Positions 58,201-64,000 of a DNA stretch of 64,000 nt are shown one piece after another (positions within the stretch are counted from its first letter, which is position 1; each line of letters begins with the position of its first letter). The notes under the pieces were generated by a model that saw nothing but the letters and a program-made list of their open reading frames with translations, had not been told where the DNA came from and made no database searches. The translations under genes were made by a program, and so were the position numbers. Location of the stretch: positions 930,001-994,000 of the forward strand of contig NZ_CP036525.1 in NCBI RefSeq assembly GCF_007741535.1, in the 5' to 3' direction. The stretch comes from Rubripirellula lacrimiformis. Lineage in GTDB: Bacteria > Planctomycetota > Planctomycetia > Pirellulales > Pirellulaceae.

Positions 58201-60426
58201 CTCGCCAGCCGGGACGTTGATCGAGCTCAACGGTGGCGGTACAAACGGATTGCGTTGTAGGTAATGATCCACAACCGGATAGTGACGAATCAGAGTGCTA
58301 TTGTCGCAACCAAACCAGTTGCCGAATTCATCACGGACTCTGCCTTGTTGGCTACGGCCTGTTACCGGTTCGATCAGTCCCCGATCAGGTTGAATTCGGA
58401 AGTCTCTGCCGGAAACATCTACGATGGCTCCTTGCTGATTTGAAATTGATCCACCAAACAATCCGCCAGAGCCGTACAGCCAATGATCGAGTCCCCACCG
58501 CAGGCTGTTGACGCGTGCTTGGCCGTTATGTGTTTCGAACCCACTGAAGAGCACTGTGGATGTTTCTGCGCGTCCGTCGGCATCTTGGTCGCGCGCAAAA
58601 ATAATGTTGGGGGCATCGCAGATCAGCGCGCCGTCTTTCCAGACTTTGACATCAGTGGGGTATCGCAGCCCGTCCATAAACACAGTCGATGATTCGTAGA
58701 ATCCATCACCGTCAAGATCCTTCAGCACCCGCACCTCTCCGCTGGGAACAAACTCCTCTTCGATCCCATGGCCATAGTCGGACATCTGCACAACCCAGAC
58801 ACTGCCGTCAGGTCCGAAATCGATCGCGACTGGGTCGGTGATCTGCGGTTCACTGGCAACCAACTGAACTTGCAGGTCAGCGTTTGTTTGAAATTCTTGC
58901 AACGCCTGCTGAGGTGATTTAGGGGGGATGCCGTCGGTGCGGCTTACCTCAGGCTGGCTCGGCTCACCATCGGCAACCGGATGGTTCTTGGCGGTTTGAT
59001 AACTGATCGGCACCAAGCGGTGGACTTCATCGATAATCGTTTGTTCCAGTCCTTGCGCCAGTTTATTGGGAAGTGCAAAGTACGGAGCTTCCGCACCGGC
59101 CCCGTAACCGCCTTCGGCCCATAATCGCTCGGATGGGATATACGCGCCAAAGTCGTGGCTGTAACCGTGCATCCACAAACGTTCTGGATCCAGCTCCGAT
59201 TTCAGCCGCAGCGAATAGTCGACACAAACTTCGCCAGCCATAAAAACCATGCAAAGTTGGTCGCCAAAATGGCAAACTTGGAGCGGATAGGGCAGCGATT
59301 TTGGAATCTCCTCTCCGCGGTCCAAGCGAGCCAATTGGGTTGTGGCGTTGTACCCGGCGGGACCGCCAGCGGCCTGCATCACCTCGTATTCCTGGCGCGT
59401 GGGGATGCTGTGAAAGGGTAGCTGGACACTGCCGCTAGAAACCGATAGCGGTTCTGCAAGCGGCTTGATTGTGCCTCCATTGACAAGCCTGGCGACTTCA
59501 TCGCCGATCAGCATCCCTTGTTGTTGCGCGATATCAACCTTGTCGCCTGTGACACCACTATCGGGATTCTGATCGGCGCCGCAGCCAATCGACACCATCC
59601 CAATGGCACCGGGGAATTGACGCTCGATCGCTTCGACAGCATAGCCTGCCCAATCTCCGCTTAGCAGGTTTTGCGATAACGTCACACAGTGGCAGGCGTA
59701 GGTGGTGTAGATGCCACGAACCGACTTTGAATCGTCTGCGGAACGCACGATCAAGCACGGTAGGGAATGATCGACGGGACCTCCACTGGTTCGTCGATTC
59801 AAGGCGAATTGAACCTCACCGACCGTCCAGCCAAGCGATGCTGGTTGGCGATCGGCTAAGGCGGCCTGGATCACAGCAACCAGGTCGACAGTCAGTTCTT
59901 CAGTGTACTGATCAAGGTGCCGTTGGTGCTCGGGAGGAATCGGCTCGGCAAAAATGTTGTCCGAGGCACCATTCACTTTCGGTGCACTGTGGGTATGGGT
60001 GAAGGTGACGATCAGGTGCTCACGCGTCAGTTGGGTGTGCTCCGCAAGCCGCCGATGAACTTCATCAACCAAAGTCGAGCGGACGCCCAGACTGTCAAGA
60101 GTGACCAACACGATTGGTTTTTGTTCATCAGTGCCGATCGCTAATGCTCGAGCCCACAAGGGTTGCGAAGTACCTTCCGATTCAGTCTTTCGAAACGCAA
60201 AACCATTCAGTCGAACGGGGTAAGCTGGGGAAATGTCTTGTTTGGCAATGCCAACACTATAAACCGCAGCCGCAGGCGGTTCGGCAGCCCCCGATCCACA
60301 CCAAGTTAGCAGAGACTGGGCAAGCACCAGTGAGATCAGGCAGGCGGTAACGGGACTCGACAGCGGGAGAGAGCGGATGGCTCGTTTGATACCAGCACTA
60401 CCAAAGGTAAAATGATTCGAGAGCAT
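55219..60426 (-). CDS. Giant secreted fusion: ceramidase-like domain, PVC dehydrogenase propeller, HEAT repeats, c-type heme
   Basis: The frame gives 1735 residues. A membrane-like signal lies near residues 22-48 (LSSPVTACLISLVLAQSLLT). Residues about 55-470 resemble neutral/alkaline ceramidase (SVGIAKQDISPAYPVRLNGF; VTFTHTHSAPKVNG; IGMVSIGCGADQNPD; GYSHDFGAYIPSE), with the His cluster of the zinc site. Residues about 510-900 match the PVC membrane-bound dehydrogenase (DPVAIDFGPDGSVWVVQMSD). Residues about 920-1280 are HEAT-like. A heme motif CSVCH lies near residue 1345, with GPDLAAL and LDPNRDVDARYQRYTAL after it. The helical C-terminus continues. The likely role is hydrolysis of an amide or ester lipid plus oxidation; the substrate is unknown. 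Confidence 0.9.
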   Translation of the reverse strand: MLSNHFTFGSAGIKRAIRSLPLSSPVTACLISLVLAQSLLTWCGSGAAEPPAAAVYSVGIAKQDISPAYPVRLNGFAFRKTESEGTSQPLWARALAIGTDEQKPIVLVTLDSLGVRSTLVDEVHRRLAEHTQLTREHLIVTFTHTHSAPKVNGASDNIFAEPIPPEHQRHLDQYTEELTVDLVAVIQAALADRQPASLGWTVGEVQFALNRRTSGGPVDHSLPCLIVRSADDSKSVRGIYTTYACHCVTLSQNLLSGDWAGYAVEAIERQFPGAIGMVSIGCGADQNPDSGVTGDKVDIAQQQGMLIGDEVARLVNGGTIKPLAEPLSVSSGSVQLPFHSIPTRQEYEVMQAAGGPAGYNATTQLARLDRGEEIPKSLPYPLQVCHFGDQLCMVFMAGEVCVDYSLRLKSELDPERLWMHGYSHDFGAYIPSERLWAEGGYGAGAEAPYFALPNKLAQGLEQTIIDEVHRLVPISYQTAKNHPVADGEPSQPEVSRTDGIPPKSPQQALQEFQTNADLQVQLVASEPQITDPVAIDFGPDGSVWVVQMSDYGHGIEEEFVPSGEVRVLKDLDGDGFYESSTVFMDGLRYPTDVKVWKDGALICDAPNIIFARDQDADGRAETSTVLFSGFETHNGQARVNSLRWGLDHWLYGSGGLFGGSISNQQGAIVDVSGRDFRIQPDRGLIEPVTGRSQQGRVRDEFGNWFGCDNSTLIRHYPVVDHYLQRNPFVPPPLSSINVPAGENAGKLFPPNDLVLFRLSGAPGRATAACGIEIYRDSYLGPNYHNNSFTCEPVNQLVHRQVLERQGATFRGQRAADELDSEFLTSTDRWFRPVQARTGPDGGLWVVDMYRYVIEHPKWIPDETLAEIDVFAGQGKGRIYRVVPTAKDPQSQPALSELNDQELAKAIDTDNGIIRDLVHQMLLWRDARNTRDELLRIAQTSQNPAVRIQALAALDGLKELSNEAILFAVTDSHPEVRRHAVRMSESFLTDSKIAAAILKLANDPSFEVRMQVAYSIALIDSDDVTKPLTRLATESTDPYLQSAALSSLTPSNVGPVAEQILATEESRELVGPEVVATTAGMGSTTAIESALNRILESSDEWQWWQLESLAQFLDGLDRRAASGELGIGKATDRNQQPVRVQIKITPRQILAARSILHSARERILDPSVTDSQAAMALKLLGRRFGPVSQSLLSPAPNQAGSEPSQEITSEIAELISLPFSNHRQIAAVQAIGRRGDSAGGQALLSCVESATPQVRAVLVQTLLEHPDWDASILTGLQSSLLYSSDFSADDRHRFIERQPTKTRPLAMNWLGDGAGSDRKQLVADWMDVSALPADAQLGKALFGKHCSVCHKFDGVGYEVGPDLAALTSRSDAFLLQAILDPNRDVDARYQRYTALMDNGRVMSGQIVNETASSVTLIEQGAKQHVLLRNQLEELRASGKSAMPEGLEENISKQEMSHILAYVQGADSEAYQIAQSLLDDTLAGAQREELIAKWPQYSAEMITALTSDMPDDVNEQYRRIPWIWRVAIAAGKRNQSKELLQVLDVSLPQLQQPLTDWQAVVLGGGLINGISQTGDWPLDRVQRLISGNGSLVARWNQMISQASEMSDNAQVRPGTRYDALRMIALAPWAKHGEQLAGYLTNANAELQMGAVSGLSDMPAAEAGQAILAALPNLNSHNRELALDALLRTVPRVQRLLTAIGEDDVNPNWLGESRAKQLHQHVDPAVRRQAAEVLTEAK

Positions 60427-60545
60427 GCGGGCTAGTCAAGGTAGGAGTGGAGGAGAGCATGTTTTGATTCGCGACTTGTCAAGGATCTGCGATTGTAACC
60501 ACCACTAGGCTCGCACGGGAACCGAAGCAGAAGATCGCTACTGCT

Positions 60546-60846
60546 GCATTGATATTCAAAGCGGACGAGCTACCCGAGGATCGCAAAGCCCAGCAGGAAG
60601 CGGTTAAGCAACGAGCGACCAATCAGTGTCGCGTTTTAAGTCCTCTCTCCCCCGCCGCGCAGCGGTTTGCGGGGGAGAGAGTTAGAGAGAGGGGGGGGGA
60701 ACAAACGACACTGATTGGTCGCTTGTTGCTAACGCAATGCAAAACGGAAAGCTCGTCCACATCGACAGCGCGGGACACCATCTTCACCACGACCAATTCA
60801 GCCCCCCATCCGAATTGCTAACGAAGTTCCTTTCGGCAACTAACGA
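60546..60846 (+). pseudogene. Hydrolase C-terminal remnant interrupted by a MITE
   Basis: Before the MITE the frame reads ALIFKADELPEDRKAQQEAV; after it, in frame if the MITE is removed, NAMQNGKLVHIDSAGHHLHH, and then DQFSPPSELLTKFLSA to a TAA near 60846. IDSAGHHLHHD resembles the catalytic-His segment of alpha/beta-hydrolases. Only the 3' end survives; nothing recognisable lies upstream, so the gene was truncated as well as split. Confidence 0.65.
60607..60730 (+). mobile_element. MITE-like element, complete copy inserted in the hydrolase remnant
   Basis: 124 bases with terminal inverted repeats matching at 24 of 25 bases. The left end starts AGCAACGAGCGACC and the right end finishes GGTCGCTTGTTGCT. 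Flanks are consistent with a TA target duplication (GTTA before, TAAC after). The internal part (CCCCCGCCGCGCAGCGGTTT) is nearly identical to the copy at 44043. No open frame; it would need a transposase supplied in trans, and TA duplication is typical of the IS630/Tc1-mariner group. Confidence 0.88.
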
Positions 60847-61420
60847 ATGATCGGAAGTCCGTTTGAGTCCTGTTCGTCCTGCCAACAAATTCAAGCGATG
60901 GTCTCCGGTGCGACGATTCAATGGGAAGCATTAAACCTCCCAAGCCAAACGCCGACCAATCCGCTTTGCATGGGTCTGCGTATGGCTCCATGGCAGGCCG
61001 CTGAAGTCTCTCTCGAATGCCAACTCGTGCAGTCTTCCGCATTCGGCGAAAGCGCAGACGCGATGGTCCCATCAAGAACGTCAAGCAAAAGAAAAACTGA
61101 ACTCCTCCAGGTTCGCTCGATCACTCACCGCATGGCATCAGCGAAGAACCGATCATCGTCAGTTCCTGCTCCGGTGTCGGCGAACGGAGCAGTGAAGCGG
61201 ACCTTCCAAAACCGCTTCGATCGACTTGGCTTACTGAACACCGAATACAAGACCTGACCCTGGCGAAGCCTTCCCCTTTCGACCAATTGAGCCCCCCATC
61301 CGAATTGCTAACGAAGTTCCTTTCGACAATTCACGAATGATCGGAAGTCCGTTTGAGTCATGTTCGTCCTGCTAACAAATTCAAGCGATGGTCTCCGGTG
61401 CGACGATTCAATGGGAAGCA
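60790..61420 (+). repeat. Pair of 141-bp direct repeats
   Basis: Bases 60790-60930 and 61280-61420 are direct repeats with only a few differences (start CGACCAATT, end AATGGGAAGCA), 490 bases apart. The first copy covers the end of the hydrolase remnant. Between them lies a copy of the mosaic repeat. Confidence 0.85.
60945..61275 (+). repeat. Mosaic repeat copy (also at 47.3, 54.8 inverted and 62.1 kb)
   Basis: This stretch (from GCTTTGCATGGG to GACCTGACCCTGGC) is related along its length to 62085-62400 and, in its first part, to 47325-47570. It has no convincing gene. Its open frames in both directions end with the copy. Confidence 0.8.
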
Positions 61421-61745
61421 TGAAGACGTGGAGACCAGACCTTGGATTAAAGCAATTTTCGACTTTTTACTTTTGCCATGACATCTGACGGCGGATGAAA
61501 GACTTGCTTACATCTGAGGAATCTCCAACAATGCCGTCGGCTACTTCAAGTAGGCTCCGCTCGACGGGGAACGGGGGACTGAATGCTCCCTGTTCGACCT
61601 CCGAATCTTGTTCAGACCGTCGCACCGGCACACCGGTCGATGAAGTGGGAGCAACCTCCCGTGTCGGCCACCGGAGTAATTCGCATTTCTTGGTCGACAA
61701 CCGCCGTGAAGTTAAAATATTACCCCCGTCCCATTTTCCGTCCCA

Positions 61746-62400
61746 GACCAATCGATCCTGTTGGTCGGTCATGGCAGCAGCGGGAAAGGCCTGATGCGAA
61801 TGCTGACCGGCAGCCGACAATCGGGACTTCGCGAAGAACTCGAAAACGCCGGAATCTGGATGGTCGCCCAGCAGCCCGACGGCACCTTCGAACTGAAAAT
61901 GTACAACGACCAACCCGTCGTCGACGGAAAGCTCGTCCCAGCCGTCCCTCAATAGACCGAACACCCGCTGCCCCCAAACCGCAGTGGCCCGCAACCCGTG
62001 GGATAGCCATCCTGGCTGTCATTCACCACGAATCCCTCGCAGTCGGCCCCCGACCAACCTCTCAAACCAAACCACGCGCCTGCCATCCGCTTTGCATGGG
62101 ACTACGTATGGTTCCACAGCAGGTCGCTGACGTCTCTCTCGAATGCCAACCCATGCAGTCTTCCGCATTCGGCGAACGCCCAGGCACGCTGGTCCCATCA
62201 AGAACATCAAGCAAAAGAAAAGCTGAACTCCTCCAGGTTCGCTCGATCACTCAGCGCATGGCATCGGCGAAGAACCGACCATCGTCAGTTCCTGCTCCGG
62301 TGTCGGCCACCGGGGCGGTGAAGTGGACCTTCGAAAGCCGATTCGTTCCACTTGACTGACGGAAAACCGAACACAAGGCCTGACCCTTGAAAAGCCTTCT
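61746..62400 (+). pseudogene. Duplicated tail of the histidine-phosphatase gene plus downstream repeat
   Basis: Bases 61746-61955 encode the last 70 residues of the phosphatase (LLVGHGSSGKGLMRML; VPAVPQ, then stop) with a few changes such as Asn to Ser. There is no upstream part, so the fragment is not a gene. It is followed by the same downstream sequence as at 47.2-47.57 kb and by repeat tails to about 62400. Confidence 0.85.
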
Positions 62401-62459
62401 CCGACTTGAATGGCTGAACACCGAACACAAGACCTGACCCCGGCGAAGCCGCCCACAAA

Positions 62460-63053
62460 GCAAAGAAGGGAACCGGCTTCGGCCAGCCTTCAAAGCCTCA
62501 CGATCACTGGCATATGGACGTTAGTTACTTGAACATTGGCTGCACGTTCTACTTCATGTGCAGCGTGCTGGACGGCTGCTCTCGCAGCATCGTTCACTGG
62601 GAAATTCGCGAGAAGATGGAAGAAGTGGATATCGAAGTGATCCTTCAGCGGGCACGGGAAAAGTTCCCCGATGCCAAGCCTCGGATCATTACCGACAATG
62701 GGCCGCAGTTCATTTCGCGTGACTTCAAAGAGTTCATTCGGATCGCGGGAATGACGCATGTCAAAACGTCGCCTTACTACCCGCAAAGCAACGGCAAGAT
62801 CGAGCGTTATCACCGAACGATCAAGGGCGATTGCATTCGCGAAAAACACATTGAAACGGTCGAAGATGCTCGTCGAATCGTGGCCGAGTACGTCAAGTAT
62901 TACAACGAAGTTCGGCTTCACAGCGCCATCGGCTACGTGACACCACAAACCAAGTTACTCGGCAAGGGACGCGAGGTCTTCGCCAATCGAGACCAGAAGC
63001 TCGAAGCAGCCCGCGAGGCACGTCGACTGCGGCGTCAACAGCAAGCTGCTTGA
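62460..63053 (+). pseudogene. IS3-type transposase (integrase core) fragment
   Basis: From about 62460 the plus frame reads KKGTGFGQPSKPHDHWHMDV, then SYLNIGCTFYFMCSVLDGCS, RIITDNGPQFISRDFKEFIR, and PYYPQSNGKIERYHRT. This is the rve core of IS3-family OrfB with the D, D and E residues (D in MDVS, D in TDNG, E in KIERYH). About the first third of the protein is missing, replaced by repeat sequence. No terminal inverted repeats were found, so it is a relic. Confidence 0.85.
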
Positions 63054-63373
63054 TTGCGACGGACTGCGACGCGAGATAAAATGCAACCGCTTGGTCGGAG
63101 GATAGAGCTCTGGTGAGGACCAACTCGAGCGCCGTGCCAAGTGAAACGTCGAAGGGCGGCGGTGTCTTCGGATGCCGCTCCTCTTCCCTTCGATGTTTCC
63201 TCAATGCGAAAAACCTCCGCGCTGGACCGGGAAGTAACACCCCATCAGCAAGCTATCGAACGACATTTTTGACCCGCCAATTCATTCGTCAAGTGAGTTG
63301 GCAAATTTTCCATTTGGAATAGCAACGACCAGAACTAACTCCAGTTCACGCTGAACCAGTACACGAGGGCACG
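63054..63373. other. Unassigned stretch between transposase relics
   Basis: About 320 bases with no recognised gene. It separates the IS3-type relic from the IS66-type relic and includes a short string CGAAAAACCTCCGCGC of unknown meaning. Confidence 0.4.
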
Positions 63374-63952
63374 TTGATCACGGATTTCTGGTCGCCGTAC
63401 GATGTGGTCGTGTGCGCGGACAAACAGAAGTGCTGGCCGCATCTGCTTCGCGATGCCGCGGCGGTCAGCGAGAAACATGGTGATCATCCCGAGTGGAAAT
63501 CGTTCTCGCGTCGCTTGGTTGGCGTGTACCGGGACGCGAAGAAACTGCAAACTCAAAGGCCATCGATCTGCGAGGCGGACTACGATTCGGCGGTGGGGCG
63601 TCTGGAACAGCGACTGGCAAAGCTCGGCAGTGAATCATGGGATCACGCCGATGCGAACCGACTCTCCAAGCGGATGGCGAAGTATGGATCCGAACTATTG
63701 ACGTTTCTGTGGTACGACGACGTTCCCTCGGACAACAACGCGGGCGAACGAGCGATCCGTCCGGCGGTGATGATTCGCAAGAACAGCTACTGCAATCACA
63801 GCGACCGCGGCGCGTTGACCCAGTCGGTCTTGATGAGCGTTCTTCGCACGCTCCGAGTCCGAGGTCACCAGCCGCTCGATACAATATTGGGAGCCTTGGC
63901 AAGCTACGCCAAAACCGGCGTCATGCCGCCCCTTCCGCAGAAGGCTGAATAG
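63374..63952 (+). pseudogene. IS66-family transposase C-terminal fragment
   Basis: The 192-residue frame begins inside the catalytic domain (TLITDFWSPYDVVVCADKQK; CWPHLLRDAAAVSEKHGD) and carries the C-terminal motif PSDNNAGERAIRPAVMIRKN. It belongs to the IS66 superfamily but is different in sequence from the complete TnpC at 52746. The N-terminal about two thirds are absent. It is a relic of another element. Confidence 0.85.
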
Positions 63953-64000
63953 TTACAAACGGTCCAACGACAATCCTACGGCATCCGTGATCGCGAATAC

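Overview
The window looks like a piece of a Planctomycetes chromosome, most likely a Pirellulaceae (Rhodopirellula-like) bacterium. The basis is gene content: two DUF1559 prepilin-like secreted proteins, two giant secreted c-type heme proteins with the PVC membrane-bound-dehydrogenase module, a TPR plus VCBS/FG-GAP protein, a XylR-type AraC regulator, a PSCyt/DUF1592 remnant, a PEP-CTERM protein, a high G+C content and few strong Shine-Dalgarno sites. No rRNA, tRNA or CRISPR array was recognised.

Layout. 1-2.6 kb: 3'-truncated TPR/VCBS protein. 2.9-5.2 kb (minus): XylR-like regulator, a decayed WrbA-like flavodoxin and a MarR regulator. 5.8-13.9 kb (plus): ThuA/PVC-dehydrogenase/cytochrome giant, then a double CE1-type esterase whose reading frame runs into a decayed GH10 xylanase; with the XylR regulator this suggests a xylan-related locus. 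13.9-15.4 kb: remnants, including an internally deleted PSCyt cytochrome gene. 15.6-18.7 kb: error-prone polymerase DnaE2. 19-22.6 kb: TM2 protein, His/Cys-rich secreted protein, DUF1559 protein and a surface-anchor (choice-of-anchor M/PEP-CTERM) protein. 22.5-26.6 kb (minus): an MCE/Mla-type lipid-transport operon in which the ABC 'ATPase' has lost every nucleotide-binding motif. 26.8-30.1 kb: NfeD-type membrane protease and TrkH. 30.2-40.2 kb: SRAP/HMCES peptidase, beta-barrel protein, DUF1559 plus lipoprotein pair, a 203-bp hairpin tandem array, cyclopropane-fatty-acid-synthase-like methyltransferase, ABM monooxygenase and two MDR oxidoreductases. 40.5-47.2 kb: DUF5060 glycoside-hydrolase-like protein, LysR regulator, PhoD phosphatase and histidine phosphatase.

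47.2-64 kb is accessory and rearranged. An AT-richer, translationally coupled operon (GntR regulator, ABC ATPase, permease, TlpA-like thioredoxin protein; 48.3-51.4 kb) looks acquired. Next to it, a complete IS66 element with an exact 8-bp target duplication splits an Asp/Ser-rich gene. A 1735-residue ceramidase/PVC-dehydrogenase/cytochrome fusion follows. The last 3.5 kb is a graveyard: a hydrolase tail cut by a MITE, duplicated pieces of the histidine-phosphatase locus, an IS3-type integrase fragment and a second IS66 transposase fragment.

Repeat families link distant parts of the window: a MITE-like element (32.6, 44.0, 60.6 kb), a palindromic GAATTCTGGCGAATCCCAC motif (15.5, 26.75, 46.1 kb) and a roughly 300-bp mosaic repeat (47.3, 54.8 inverted, 61.0 and 62.1 kb).
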